The notes: generated from the letters alone by a model not told the origin. Shown: positions 24,601 to 39,200, counted from the first letter of the stretch. The stretch: DNA of 64,000 nt from Montifringilla adamsi (GCA_017590115.1 JAGGNK010006559.1:6499784-6563783); one strand, 5' to 3'. Numbers and translations are program-made.

Positions 24601-27600
24601 AGAGAGAGTACATGGTGGGGGTTGGATCCTGAAGGCAAGTGAGCATTCAGGGAGGAAGATGAGATCCATTAGGGAGAACTGAAGTGCTGAGGGCTGCTCT
24701 GGTGAAGGTGTGCATGAATGCTGAACCAGCGTTTGACATCTCAGAGCAAGAGGCTATTGAAGGAAAAATATCACTGTTGGTGCAGGAGTTGGGGGAAGGA
24801 GAAGACGATCAGTTCAAAGGGGAAGCTGTGGAGAGGTTTTGAGTAGTGTTACTGATTAAGAATTTTGAGAAAGGAAAAATACAAACCAAGAACCATTCCT
24901 AGACAGGCACAAGTGTCTTAAGGGTCATGGGGCAGAGTTGGCACAAATGAAAAATGCGTGTTTTCTTGATGAGAGGAAAATATTCTAAAACTGTGCCTTG
25001 TATCAACTTTTTGCTTCTTTGCAGAGAGAACCAAGACAATGTAATGTCTATATGTGGGACTTATGGTCCATGGCAAAGTTTTTTCTGTAAAACTGTATAC
25101 AATTGATGTACCTACACAATTGCATATCCTTCAAGGTCTTTTCATGAAGACGTGCATTGGAGAGAACTATTCATCTGGTTAATATTTATTTGCACTTTAA
25201 TCCTTTTTTCTGTCCCACTCCAAACTAATTGTGTGTGCGTTTGTCCCTCCCTTTACCACTGCAAATAGAAAGCAGACGGGAAGCCAGGAGCTTTGACAAA
25301 AAGCAGGAAGACGAGAAGAAAGAGCCCTGAGAAAATGATAGCCACACATGGCACACTCTGATCTCACTGTAATGAGGAGGCTTGTAAAGACTTGCATTTG
25401 TGGGTCATTTACCCGTGCCGAACAGAGTGTTTGTTTTACTTGGTAAACAAGGATCACAGCACTCCGCTTTCAGGCAAATAGATTGTGGATAGATTTTCAA
25501 AACTGAAGTTGAATGAGTTTAAAAGTGTGTAATAGCTCTCACTGCTTTTAATTTCTTTTACACATAGCTTTTTAAGTGTAGTGTGACTATTGACAGCCCT
25601 GGAAGGTAATCTAGGGTGACTTTTCCCTTGCGTTGATTTGGGCAGTCAAAAGAGATCTAGCTCTTTTCCATGTCCAGCCAGCAGCTGTGGAATTTCTCTG
25701 TCTCTGAACGTATTTTACTCCAGTTTCTGGTATTTCTGCCTGTCTCTGCTCTCTTAGCTGTGATCTCAGCATCACTCTGAGGTGCTCAGCCATCGATGCT
25801 GCTCACATGTTGGCTTGCTCCAGGTGCAAGGAGATTGGCTTGCCTGGTGTGGAAGGCCATATGGATGGCAGCAGTACAGCATGAACTCAGGCTCTGCCCT
25901 TTGGCTCTTGCCTTGGTTGTAACCAGCTTGACCAACACATCAAGCAAAACTAAACTTGTACTTGGACATGGTTTATGAAGAGATGAAAGACATGGTCTCT
26001 CTTGTTTCACCTCCACACAGAGCCCCAGAAACCTGAGGGTTGCTGCACAGTGACCTCTTCTAGAAATTATAGACCAGTTCTTAACTGTGCAGTACAATGT
26101 GATCCAGGACTCTCCACACAGTTTTAGTAAAGTGCCTTTTAAAGCTCTCTGTTAGTGACTGCTCTTTGATGTTACTCTTGATATTTGAAAATTCGATGTT
26201 TGTGTTTCTGCTCCTTTGGTCTTTATGGAAATGAAAAATATTTTACCACTCTTGCAAAATTACACACTTCAGATGTACTTTGGTAATTTTTTGCAGGAGT
26301 TTTGTGAGTCCTTTCACCAATTTCCAGGGTCCTCAGACTTACTGATCAAGATCCACTTCAAGACCTCAGAATGAATCCAGCTAAGGCAAATTTGTATTTA
26401 TTTCTGCAAGATGCTTCATGAGTGCTTCTATCTTTACCTGAAAACAAAATACCTTGACACTACGTCTCTAATCTCACACCTGCCCATTCCACAACTAGAT
26501 TGCTGCTGTCCTCATATGGGTTTACTCTATCCTACTTCCTCCCTGGGGAGCATCTTATCCTGCCTTCATCCCCCAAAATCCAGCTCTCTGCATGCCTGAC
26601 AGGGCAGCAACCCCTCAGTCCAGCCCCAGAGCCTTCATTGTCACGGTGAATCAGCAGCTTGAATAGCAGGTCAGTTCTCACCCATGTGCAACTCTTTCTG
26701 CCCTGGGGAAGTTCTCAGGACCCAGGCAGTGTCAGTCCTCCCAACTCTGAGGCTCCCTCAGCCAGGGTGTGAAGGCTGCTGACAGCAGAAATTCACAGCA
26801 GCAGGGTATCATGCTGCTTACTGCCTGCGAATTTGGTGTAACACGAGGGTTTTGGACAGAAGGGCCATATGCTGTGGGCTGTGGTAATCCTCTGTTTTTG
26901 GTCTCACATTAATTTTTTACCCTGTGGGGTTTGTTCCGAGTTTCACAGTCACCTTCTGAAAATAGTGAGTTTTGGCCTTCTTCCAGCTAAAGCCAAAATC
27001 TCCTTCATCCTCAGGCCCAAAGGACTGGGTTGGAAGGAGGGAAGAAGCAGAGGGGAAGGGAACAGGTACTTGGCTGACCTCTTTTTCCATATAAGGGGAG
27101 CAGCTGGGAACACAGACAACCTAACAGATTCTAAAAGCTGCCTGCTGCCCTTCCCTTTCCAGAAACGCTCTCTGCTCTCAGGAGGGGGAAATAGCACTTG
27201 AGGCAGCTTTTCTCCAGGCTGAAAGATGCTGGAAGTCATGTAGTCAGGAACAACTTTGATGCTGGAGCTGTGAAGACTTGACCTGTGACTGTAGCCTGCC
27301 TCCTGGTCTTCCTGAGATTAAATTATGATATGGAGCAATACCAGAAATAACACCAGTCATTTAACAGGGGTGGGGAGTTTTTAACTCTGACTTAGTCCTG
27401 ACCTGTTTTGTGATGCTGAGAGACCCAAAAGCCTGTTGTGTGCCCTGTTATCCCTGAGAGTCTTCCAGGTTACTCCTTGTTTTGCTAGGTGGTGATGAAA
27501 CCCAGGGAGTGACTACAGCCCAGGCTTGGAGGGCTGTAATTTCTGAAACAGCATCTGAAAAGTTTGAGGATGATGGTGGGATCTGAGGTGGGACTTCATT

Positions 27601-30056
27601 CCTGCTATTCTCAGCAGAGGAAAGCCACACTGCATCAGTGGAAAACTGCTGAAAATGGCTCTGATAGCACAACAGAGGGACAGATTATTGGACAAAAGAT
27701 GATGCCAAATTTTGGGGCATGGCTGCTGGAAGGAATGTTCTGGCAGTGGTCCAGGCTTAAAATTCCAGCTTGCCATAGTGGGTGCTTTTCATCCAAGCTT
27801 TCAGAGACATCACATCAGTTTGGTTTAGTAAATATTTCAACAGCGTTTTGAAGTTCCAATGAAAACAGAGAAAACCTTTGATGTCTACAGACCCTTTATC
27901 CCACCACACATCTCACCCCATGCTTTTCAGCAACATTGTTTAGTCAGTGCTCGCTGAGGCCAAAGGGATGCAAGGTGCAAAATCTTAGGCCCACTGAAGT
28001 CAGTAGAAAACTTTTCCCTGTTACAGTGAGGCCAGGTGCATGCTGAAGTAAGTAAAAGAGAGCGATTTTAATTTCTTCATTTCTCTCATTGAAAAAAAAA
28101 AAAAAACCAAACAGAAAGAATTCTGGTCAGAAAACAAGAAGCTCTGAAAAAAACCCCTAAATGAAATTAGCATAATGTATGAGGAATTATTTTTTTAATT
28201 ATTATTTTTTCAGGAAGGGTTGTCTTGGACATTAATCCATAGGAGAGAACCAAACTGAGAACTAATTTTTTGATGGCCAGCCTGGAAATCCCTGCATCAC
28301 TGAAGCAGTAGTAACAATTGTCTTCTGGGTGGATAGACTTGGATTTTTCATATTGGTTTTCCCAACACAACTTTCTTCAACAAAATTATTATTCTCCTGC
28401 TGAAAATGCCTGTTTTGTAAAATGGATATTTTATGCATGTTAATAATTCCAGGAAAAATTCCTACCCAGCAAGTCTATTCAATGCTTTATTTATTTTTCT
28501 TCTTTGTGTTTTGTTTTCCAAATGTAAATATTAACAGTAATTTCTAAGGCTCACAGGGAGACTCCCAAGTTTAATAAAGCCTATGTTGTGAGTCTTTGCC
28601 ATATTACATTTCTGCTTGTTTGAAAATATAGTGCAAAACAATTGAGGGCCAAAGAATGCATCGACACAAATTGGGGATTTCTGCAATATCTGTGTGGGTG
28701 TTTAAGGGGGAGAACACTGCGTTCTGAAGTTTGACTCCAGTGAATGTGTTAGTATATATGCATAATATCTAGTTTGTTTTCCTCTCTGTTTTCTCTCTGC
28801 TACTCTATCTTTCTCTGTGTCTCCTAATATTTTGTCATTGTTTTTTTTTTATGAGTAGCTTTTTCCTTTTTTTGTTTTGTTTCAACCACCAAGATGGATT
28901 TTAATTTGCTTTCCTTTTTCTTCCTTTTCTTTTTAATTCCCTTTATCTTTCCATTCCAATTTATTTTCCTTTTTTTCCTACTTCTGCCATTCTCTGTGGG
29001 AGCTCATCCTTATCCCTGATTTAGTGTGATAACACAGAAAAAACCCCTTGTTTTCAGAAGCTCCTGTCTGTCTCAGGACAAGCAATACGCTAGACCGGCT
29101 CCTGACAAAACATAGCCCTTTTGTTCAGCATGTGTTGGCTCACCCCAGCTGAATGAAATGGCTTTGTTTTAGGTGTAGAGAGTAAGCTGGGTCTGCCTGG
29201 CAGGTGCATCTTGCAGCCAGTGTCACACTGCAATAAATTCTGTAATTACAGGTCATGGAGGTGGAGCTCTCCTTTGATGTGACTTTTTCTGTTGTTGCAA
29301 GCGGATACAATTTGACTGAGATATCAAATGTAGATAGCAGTAAAAATTTAATTAACAAATCAAAGCTTTTATCTGGGGTTTTAGAACTCAAGCCAACAGG
29401 TTTCTTCAATCTAAAGAAATCACAGAGATGGAGGGGCGAAGGCAGTGCCTTTGTAGTGTATACAGCTTACAACCTTTTTTATAATGCTTGCAAAGATAAA
29501 GCCTTTTTAACTGTTACTTTCCCTTTGAGAAGCTTTTAGATCTTCCCCAAAAGCAAGGATATTGTTCACTTCATTTTCATCATTTTAACTCTTCAGTGTG
29601 TGTGCATTTTCTGTCATGATACTGCAGATTGCTTACCAGGGAAAGACAAAGCATGCTCATGCTTGCTTTCCTGCAGCTGGGGCTGCACAGAGCACCCCAC
29701 TACTCCAAATTCATGTGCTGGATTGATAATTTCTCTTGTGGTGAGCCAGCAGTGATGGTGTCAGTGGCTTGACATTCCTTCCATAATTTACTTACAACCT
29801 TAACAATGAAAGCCTCAGTGAAATGAGGCTGAAACTTGGCTCTTAGCTCCTTCATCTGCAGGGAAGTAGATGCTCTTCACTTTCAGTGCCTTCCAGGAGA
29901 GTATCATGATCAAAGCAGATGGGTCCACATGCTGACTGCCCCGGTCAGCCCATTCATTCTGCTGCTAACTGGGAGCTGGGAGAGCAGCTCTCTGCCTGTT
30001 ACATGTGGTATGTGTGATTACTGCTGCTTGTGAACAGAAATAAAGGCAAAAAGGCA
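21618..30056. other. Gene-less stretch with T-rich tracts and one small hairpin
   Basis: No gene is supported. A strongly T-rich tract lies at about 22040-22092. An exact 8-bp hairpin, GCTGGTGT at 23415-23422 and ACACCAGC at 23432-23439 with a 9-base loop, lies in otherwise plain sequence. An A14-type run lies near 28092-28106. A pyrimidine-rich zone of TTTCC/CTTTT units covers about 28850-28985. Frames of up to 110 codons near 26.9-27.2 kb overlap antisense in a GC-richer patch and show no domain. Confidence 0.5.
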
Positions 30057-30101
30057 AAATAATAATAGTAGTAAAGTAATAGTAATAGTAATAGTAATAA
30101 T
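30057..30101. repeat. (TAA/TAG)n trinucleotide repeat
   Basis: AATAATAATAGTAGT is followed by four AGTAAT-type units. It is an interrupted trinucleotide microsatellite. Confidence 0.85.
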
Positions 30102-32529
30102 CCACATGCCTGATGACACTGCTGCTAGAAGCCACATGTTAGAGCACCCCAAAAACACATAATGACAGATATATGGATAATCAGAGCATGTTGTACCCTA
30201 TATCTCAATAAATATGACTGTCTTGCATTTATGGGCCAGCTCTTTCTCAGAAGTTATTTCCAAAGGTGTGTACAGACCTTTACACAAAGGTAAATGCTTT
30301 AAAGTTACAAAATGCTGCATGACAGATGACAAAATAACGTAAGTAAAAGAAAAACGATCTCAGCTGTTCACCATGATACTCTGTATTTCAATTTTCAAGA
30401 CCTAGAAGTCCTTCAAATGAATGAACACTCTCCTAGAGAGAGCCCAGACTGATCTTCTGTGGTTCTGTAGAGTCAAGTTGTCCTATATGTGTTATTCCTG
30501 TTTTTCTCTGTGTGTCTGAGATTGGCCCAGGAGTTTCTGCAAATTTGCACACAAAGGTCCTAGTTCAGAGAAACATGTAACAGTATCAGACAGCACTTAG
30601 GAAAGTCTTAAATACAGAAACACTTAATCAGGGTCTTAAGGACCTGCCTGAAATGAAGCTAAAGAACCTGAGTCCAAAGCCAAAGCCCTCTGAAATCAGC
30701 ACAGCACCATGAACCTCTAGTTATGCCAGTATATGTTCAGAGGCTCTCACCTTGAATTATAGATCTGGATTTCTGAGCTGACTACTAGAAGGACTAGTGA
30801 AATAAAACTCTACCAAGCATGATGAAAAAAAATGATAATCCCAGTGAATTTATAGTGTCACTCATATGTAGCACAGTTACCGAATTCTAAACTCACAAGC
30901 TACCACTGTTGCAAAAGCATTAAAAGCTTTCCAAATTTCTAGCTGGAATTTGGAGAACTCCAAGAAGAAAAAAAGAAAGTAAAAACAAATGAAAGAACGA
31001 AAAAGGAAAGAATGAAAGGAGAGAAAAAGAAAAGATAGGCCATCCTTATATTTAAAGTTTGCAAATTAACTTCTTGACATTTGCATTACTAATTTGTAGT
31101 GCTTTGATAGAAGTACTCTGTTACCAGACTTTAAAGCCTCAGATATCACCTCAAACAGCTAAGGAAAAAAGAAGGAAAGACTTCAAAGTGAACAATTACC
31201 TGTTGATGGTGTATTATATTTAAAGGCTCTGGCTGTGGATTAAAGCTAGTCCTAGGATTGTTAATAGCCTGCAGTAAACAACTAATGAATCAAAGAAAAG
31301 GAACAAAAAGCAGCTCTAGTTGAAGGACATTCCTACTAATACCAAAGGCCAGAGTCTAAGTGTTAAGTGTAACACAATAAAATACAATCATTTCACACTA
31401 GAGTGTATAAGAATTTAGAAAAATGGTCACAGGTGAATTATTAGGGACTGTCCTTTGAGCTTTCTTCTCAAAGCCCTTTGATGCCATTAACAGCACCAGG
31501 TTTTCCAGTTGTTTTTTGGTTTGTTTTTTTTTTTTTTTTTGCAGTTTACATGCAATTTTTATGTTGTATAATGAAGAGGATAGGTCTGAATGTGAAGCAC
31601 TATACCTACAGCAGTGATAGAAACAGCAAACTTCCAGACGGGAGAAATAAAAGCTCAAATAAGGAGGCACAGAGCAGGAAATGGAGAGAAAACAGCTGAA
31701 AACAGTGCAGAATAAATTGGATGTCTACAGGGATCTCTCTGATTTGGAGCTGTTAAGAATCTTGATGAAATAGGAAAGTGAGTGATTTAAAGGGGGTGGT
31801 TGGGAGAAATTATCTCAACATACTTCAGCTAAGTAGATGACAGCAGTGCTGCAATCATAGTCCTTCAATCATGGCCCATCTTCTTCCCACCAGAGCAAAA
31901 CCTTTTAAGCTGTTGGCAGCGTTCACATGAGCAACAGTGGAAGACCCTCATTTCATGCTAAATGGAGCTTTAAAGAGGGAATGTTATTTTTACTTAAATG
32001 TGTGAGAATTGAGGTAAGGGAGAACTTTTCAGGGGAATGTGCTTTTTCTCTCTGAAAATCGTTTTGGGAGAATTAAAGCACAGCAAAAAACACTGTAAGC
32101 TTGCAATGCATTAGGGTGATATTGATACACACATAGGTGCGTGTGTGTGCCATGGTGCTAAATGACTTTTCATCTATTGTCAGATCTAAGCTTTTAAGGC
32201 TGCTAGATTTTCTCAGGGTTTAGGAATTGATTGAAAATAAAGGAGAGCTAAATGTGGATGATACACATGCACTGAAGAGCTAGTAGGCATTTCTAATGAA
32301 AGTGATTATTTTTAAGACTGAAGAAAAAAAGAAACAAACAACAAAAACCCCAAGGCAACAACAAATCACAACTAGACAAAACTAATTATGCCCTAGAAGT
32401 GACCTACAGACCATCTCTGTCTTTCTGCACTCTGTGGTGGATTGAGATAGTAGTGTATCAGGTAAGTTTTAAAACCAGCCTGGCCATTCAGCAGCCACCA
32501 TATCCAGTCTGTGGCAGGTCTGAATAATG
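30102..32529. other. Gene-less stretch with an A/G-rich tract
   Basis: No gene is supported. A purine-rich GAAA/AAAG tract covers about 30961-31036. A T17 run at 31524-31540 is followed by GCAG and so resembles a splice acceptor, but the frame after it (to 31699) has no recognisable domain. Confidence 0.5.
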
Positions 32530-33290
32530 AAATTTCTAGGGTTGGAAGGGTCCCCTGGAGATCACCTAGTCCAACCCCCCTGCCAAGGCAGGGTCACTTG
32601 GAACAGGTTACACAGGAACTCTTCGGGTGGGTTTTGAATGTCTCCAGAGAGGGAGATTCCATGTCCTCCCTGGGCAGCCTGTTACAGTGCTCTGCCACCC
32701 TCAAGGTAAAAAAGTTCTTCCTCATGTTGAGGTGGAACTTCTTGTGTTTCAGTTTATGGCCATTGCTCCTTGTCGTGTCGGCACCACTTAAAGAGTCTGG
32801 CACCACCCTCTTGGTACCTGCCTTTGAGATATTTACCTTCATTAATGAGATCCCCTCTCAGTCTTCTCTTCTCTAGACTGAACAGGCCCAGCTCCTGCAG
32901 CCTCTCCTCATAAGAGAGATGCTTCAGATTCCTAATAATCTTTTTGGCCTTCCACTGAACCCTCTGCAGTAGCTCTGTCTTTCCTGTACTGAGGAGCCCA
33001 GAACTGGGCACAACACTTCAGAGGTGGCCTCACCAGGGCTGAGGGGCAGAATCACCTCCCCCAACCTTTGGCCACACTCTTCTCAATACACCCCAGGACA
33101 CTATTGGCTCTCCTGGCTGTAAGGGCATTGCCAGCTCCTGGTCAGCTGGTCACCCACCAAGATTCCCAGGTCCTTGTCCAGTATGTCAGCCCCAGCCTGT
33201 GCTGGTACTTGAGGTTTTCGCCTTGTTCTACATAAGCAAGGCCCACTGGCTCTAGGTCTATGTGGAAAAGACTCCAGGATTCCCATCCCC
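32530..33290 (-). mobile_element. CR1 LINE, 5'-truncated 3' end
   Basis: Read on the minus strand this is the end of a chicken repeat 1 (CR1) retrotransposon, the dominant LINE of birds and other sauropsids. It enters near 33290, covers the C-terminal part of the ORF2 reverse transcriptase and ends in the typical 3' UTR, where the plus strand reads GGGTTGGAAGGG at 32539-32550. The usual 8-bp tail repeat is eroded. 5' truncation is normal for CR1 because target-primed reverse transcription often stops early. Divergence and a frameshift show a dead, moderately old copy. Confidence 0.95.
32592..33215 (-). pseudogene. CR1 ORF2 reverse transcriptase C-terminus, frameshifted
   Basis: The minus strand encodes the last part of the CR1 ORF2 protein in three open pieces. 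The first (about 33101-33215) contains GADILDKDLGILVGDQLT. The second (32754-33011) contains LLQRVQWKAKKIIRNLKHLS and LGLFSLEKRRLRGDLINE. The third (32594 to about 32800) contains NGHKLKHKKFHLNMRKNFF and LPREDMESPSLETF, and ends SCVTCSK before a stop. The second and third pieces lie in different frames, so an indel occurred near 32795, just after ARLF. The C-terminal stop looks like the normal CR1 stop. No catalytic YADD box is present, because the copy begins downstream of it. It cannot make an active enzyme. Confidence 0.9.
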
Positions 33291-36200
33291 AGCAGAAGAG
33301 ATGTTATGTGCCTGAAGTGCTTCCTTAATCACAGGATGCAATATGGTAACAATTAATTAGTTTTTGAGAGCGAAGACTGTTTTTTTTTTCAACCATAATG
33401 TCACTGGTTCAGAGCTGGGACCTGCTTAGCCATTCTTCATGACATCACTCACACTGAACGAGGACTCATTGGTCAGCTCTCATCTCAGGGAAAGGATTGC
33501 TAGTGTACACCTAAGATAAAAATCAGGCTACACAAAGTGTCTCAGAAGCATTAAGAGGGATATGAGAGAGAATGAGTCAGCTTGTGAAAAGCCAGAAAAG
33601 GGCAGTGTACACATGATGATGGGGGCAAGGCTTTCCTCATGACGCGTAGGGTTGCTGCTGAGTGTCTGCTCCTCTCCGTAGGGGTGGCTGCTGAGGGACC
33701 TGGACCCTTGTACATCAATACATTCACTGGCTTGTATCCTCATGGCAAGAGTTCATTTTATAATGACTATATAACTAAACAGAGAGTGTCTCAGCTTCAT
33801 TTTGAGCATTGGTCTTTCCCTACTGGATGCTGGCATTCCTGTCTTCCACCACTGCCTGTCTTGGAGACAGGTGGCCTTTCTGGGGCTGCAGTCCCACGGG
33901 AGGCAGTGAGTCAGTTTGGTGTCATATCACCACTGGACAAGAGTCCCTTCCTCTGCCTCATCTCATCATCTTTGTATTGCCCTTGCTGTCTCCTGACTGT
34001 AAGCTCCTGCTGCTTACCATATGTGGGTTTATGGAACACTATTTTACATGATTTAATTCCAAATTTGGCAGAGGACTAACACAGCAAAAATGGCTCAGAG
34101 AAGTGTCTGATGAGGATGGAGCTGCCCCAGAGGAGGGTGGGGCAGCACTGGGAGATTCCCTGAAAGGATGGAAGAGTATGAAAGGAGGGAAGGGTAGAGG
34201 AGACTTGTCTTTTTCCAGACACATAAGCTGTGAAACAGCATCCAAAGGCATTTTTCTGAGTTTTGTTAAAGTCCCTGGAAAGATGAAGGCAGTCTGAACT
34301 GCTCTCTAGGAGTTTTGATAGCCTGAACAATGAACGTGGACTACAAAGCAAACATTTGGAAGCTGAAAGTTAAATGAGGTGAAGCCCAAGCATAATCCTT
34401 AGCACTTCAGGTAAATTGTCCATCATTATTCCTATATTCACTGTTTGCATGCATGCTTGTGACAGCTGTCTGTATGTTTGGGGTTCCTTAGTAGGCCACA
34501 CATATTTCTGCAACAAGCTGGCAGTTTCCATGTCCTGTCTTACCCTTGCTGTCCATAGTTTTTGCTGCTTGCTGTGAGGATTGCATCCTGTGTAGTGTTT
34601 TATGATCGAATCCCAGACCTCTGGAAAGTCCCACAGTCAGTTTGCCAAAGCTTGCCATTTTAGTGCATTATTTGTTTGTGCCATAGCAATGCCCAGAGGC
34701 CCCTTTGTGCAGAGCAGCATCTGTGGCTGGTACACTCGCAGTTGTTTGTCCTAAGGTCCAAGACGAGCTCTCACAGCCCCATCCCTGCCTCTTCAGTGCA
34801 CAGTGTTTTCAGCCATCATTAAAGCTTAATATGTTCCATTTGGCACAATTGTGAGAAAGCTATCTTGTTTGCGGAAAAAATATTTTATTAAGCCCAAAGC
34901 AAAGACACAGCCACTTTTGGGTGATGTTGTTGATTATTCACAAAATGTCATTCCTGAGTTGTCTTGTTTGCCAAGTGTGGGACATATGTTAGTAATTGAC
35001 AATGAGCAGAGAAGATCTCTTCTATAAATGGCTGTTTCAAGACATGATTAGTAATAAAATAAAGGGGCCAGGGGTTCCTCAGAAGATCTAACACTGTACG
35101 TCCTTTAAAACTGTTATCGCTAGCAGGCAAGACTTACTCTCCCCCTTTCTCTTCCAGATTGCTTTTCTTCCTGTAGAACCTCAGGCCTGTTCCTCATTTT
35201 TGCTTATGTTGCAACAGATGGTTTTTTTTTTCTTCAGGAGACAGCTAGCTGAAATCTATGTGTTGTGTTTCTGAATACACTTTCCACCAACATTTGTGCT
35301 ATCCTTAGTTGAACAACTCCAGCAATGACATGCAATGATTTTCAGGGATCTAAAGGAGGAAATAGTTTCATGAAAATTACTTAATTGTTCTTATGGATTC
35401 TAAATCTTCATTTCAGTTGCACTGCAGAGATGTAAAGTATCATAGATACTTTAAAAGAGTCAGAGGCCTGAATTTGCTCTCATGTCACCACTGCTTTAAT
35501 GTGAAAACATTAATTCAGATGACATAATTTCTGAACATATCAGTGGGTTGGAAGGGTTTGAACACACAAATAATTATGTGGGTGTGCAATCCTGAGGAGT
35601 CTTTTGTTGCCACAGCTCTGTTTGCTCAAGGAAGTTATTGGTCTATGGTGATGGAGGTAAAAACAGCCTTTTAAGAGAGCTAAGTACCACTGGATATGGA
35701 ATGGAATGGACAACACAATGCACTCAACAGGAAAGATGCCACCTGTATAAGGTTCTGTCATGTTTGTCTGATATTTGGTGGGTCAAGATATACAGTTGTT
35801 TGGGCGGCTAGTTACATTTTTTTTTTCATGCAGAATACTGGTAAGGTTGAGTGGTAAAATGATGTATAAGGGGATGCTGGAAATCCATCTTTCTTGGCCT
35901 AGTGACTTGGCCTAGTTAGCAAGGAGAAGAAAAGAAGGAGGTGCTGATGACTGATGCAAATTTATACCTGCCCTTTATGATGTGCCTTTCTTCCATGTCT
36001 TAGTGGGTTCCACTTTGCTATGGGACACTTGTGTAACAGAAGAACTGGTTTACATTTTTGCCTGTTTTTTCCAAAGCAACACCAGCTGATGTGATCCGCT
36101 CCAATAAACATTAGCTAACTGTTCCAATATGTTCTGTGTGGGGTGTAGTCTAAACCAGAAAATGATGCAAAATACTGCATCCCACTTCCCAGGCAACAGC

Positions 36201-39200
36201 CACGGCCAAATTGGTGCGTGATTTATGCACCAACAGCAACAGCAGCCCAAGGAGCACCAAGGTCAGCAGGAATCTTTCCACTGACTTCAAAAAGCATCAT
36301 CTCAAGCTGCCTGAGACTATGTTAGGCACTGATTTTACCCCAGAAGTGAACATGGATTATGAAACATTTCTGAGAGCCTGACTTCTTTCTCTTACTCAAT
36401 CTGGTGATGAACAATCCAAACCAGAGATATCCTGGCTCAGGAGAGGTGGTGTTGCCTGGCTGCAAACGGAGCCAAACCTTTGGTATTTTCCATTTGTCTC
36501 AGCCTCCAAGATGTGAAGCTTTCCCTGTCCCTTGGGCAGAGAATGCAGGTTAGTCCTTCCATGTGGAGTCAGCATTTGTTGATCTGCTTTCCAGTTTGTA
36601 TTTCTTGTTTTTCCATTAAAGGAGTAAAGAAATGCAAATTAGATCACTTTTTGGAAGGAGGGGGAACTGAATTATTGTTCTTACCTACTTCATATCTATA
36701 TAAGTCCCATGTGTCAGTTCTTGTGCATCAAATAAAGTAAAAAAATCATAAATAGAAGGCCTGATCCCTGCTTCTCTGTACCCACAATTTCAACAATAAT
36801 GGATTTACATTCAGCTGTTGGACTCATATTTTATGCACTTTGTATAAGGATGGTATAGCCTGACAACACTGCTGCCTGGTAAGAAGTTAGAGAAAGTGCT
36901 CTAGCAGGGCTCAGGCTCCATGACTACTGCTTGGAAAAAAGCCCAACCAATTTGCAAAACTCCCAGAATAACAGTATCCCTCATAAACCAAGGAAGGACC
37001 TTGATAACTGCAGGGCTGAGCTATTACTTTTCAGCTCAGAATTAAAATTTCTTATTGAATACTTTCAGGACACAAAAAAAAATGCAGTGGTAATCTAGAG
37101 AGGTTGGATAAAGTTAAACTTTTATTTTCAGCACTCCCAACTATACTCTGCTAAATTACATCTTGGTAGCACACGAGTAACAGTGATTTCAATCCTGTGG
37201 CTCTCAAATTGTGGGTAAAAACATGACAGGGTCTGAGCTCTTCCTCTCTCCCCACTCTTTCTGCCACATCAGTTATGACTATCCTTGTCCCACAAGCAGG
37301 AGAAGGTTGGAGAGGTAACACTGAGAAATGAGGGTGAGGGGAATCAGGCATGACAAAGTTAACTATTACCACCCAACATTTGATTTCTTCTATACACTCT
37401 TTGCACTAAAGACAGCCAGAGACAATGGTATTACGTTATTGCTGACAGTAATGCCTTTGTTGGGATATATGTTTTGCTGACAGCAGTTGAAATCTTGGAG
37501 GTATTTGCTATTGGGAACTTGGTCCCATCCCTCCTAGTTTGTTTATTATTTGCAGCTCTGATGCTTTGGTCTCTCAGCCAGCTGGCTTGTGTGGAAAGGG
37601 GGTTCCTGGAAGAGCAGCATTAGGCTGGCTCAGGCCTTGGGGGGTGGTTACCATGTCCCTGATTGTGCACTTGACACCGACACGCTGGGTGATTTAGGAT
37701 CAGACACTTGCTGTCTTTGCCTCCATTTCCCTCCAGTGAAATTGTTAATGGTGGTGCTTACTTTACAAACTGCATGGAGCTGTATGGTTGCCAAGCTCTC
37801 TATGAGGCAACAGATGACATCAATTAGTTGTTTTGCACAGGCCCAACACTGAGAAAAAAAAGGTTGTTTCAGTCATTGTGGCACTGAGGTCATTATGTTT
37901 CCCCATCCATCTTGAACATCTAGCCTTGTAGGGCATGAGCCAGGATCAGTTGTGTACTTTGCCTTTCTGTGTTCAAGTACAGAAATGACCTATAAACATG
38001 GCGATAGTCATCATTTACCATCTGATCAGAAGATAAAAACATAATGTGATTTATTGCCTATCTTCGGCCTCGGTATGAAGGATTTTACTTTGTTTGCTTA
38101 ATAGATTTGTAATTAAACAAAGAAAGAAAGAAAAAACCAAAACCCTAGTAATTCTCTTTGTTTTCTTAGTGATCATACTGTTTCCCCATTATTTAGTCTT
38201 CTCCAAATTTCTCTGAATTTTACACTAAAGATAAACTTCTGCTTCATTTTGAAGTCAACAACAAATTTAGCATAGACTTTAACAAAACCAGAAGAGGCCT
38301 CATTGTCTTGCCAAAACTTTTTGAAGATGAAGATGCTGAGTTGCTTAGAGGAGATGCTTTGGATTCTTCATACTATGAATTGGTTTACTAAATACTGACT
38401 TAATGCATATTAAAAAGGGAGAGAAAACCCCCTAGAGTCTCATGTTACTTGAACAGAAAAAATGCCTCACTTGTTTGTGATTAAAACAAAGTCTTATGGA
38501 TTACTATGAATTTTTCTCAATACAGGAAAAGCATATAGGGAAAAACTGGCAATTGATTATGACTACCATAGTTCCACCAGTGGAATAGGAACCAAAAATT
38601 TTTCAGTATGGGATGGTTTCTTTGTGTAGCATTTTGTAGATGTCAGACGCATGGGGGTTTTTTGCACAGACTAATGTGTGGCCTTGGCATCAAGTCTATA
38701 GCTGAATTACATTTGATAAGCGTTGCTAGAAATAAAGACCTTGAAACAGGCTGTCATTCATACCTTTGCAGGGTGGGGTGAAGGTATGAAACCTCCTCAT
38801 TAAAAAAGAGCCAAATCACATTACTGGAGAAGATCAAATTACTGGATTTCATGCACTTCATGAATCTCTAGCGTCGTGTTTGCTTAAGGATTGCCTCCAA
38901 GATGTGAAAGAGGAAAAAGACCTATTGGAAAGCCCATGGTTGTGTCCTTCTTAACTCAAGCAATAATCACCGTAGCTTTCTTTCCCTCTTGTTTCCTCCT
39001 GATCCATTGATCCTCCTGAACCCAGGCTCTGAGATTTCAAGGTTCTTGGCAGCCCACCGAGCTTTGAGGAAAGAGATAGCACATGTGTGTGATGAAAAGG
39101 GTGAAAGCTTTATGGAATCAGCTCTATTTTCCCTTCCTTGTACAGGCGCTGGCTTATCACTGTAGTTTTCCTGAAAGATCAAAAATAAAGTCTTCCTGGA

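Noticed and set aside
31524..31699. T17 followed by GCAG as a splice acceptor with an open frame after it
   Set aside because: Poly-T runs followed by AG are common here, and the frame shows no recognisable protein or donor site.
32511..32876. 121-codon plus-strand frame
   Set aside because: It is the antisense strand of the CR1 3' end.
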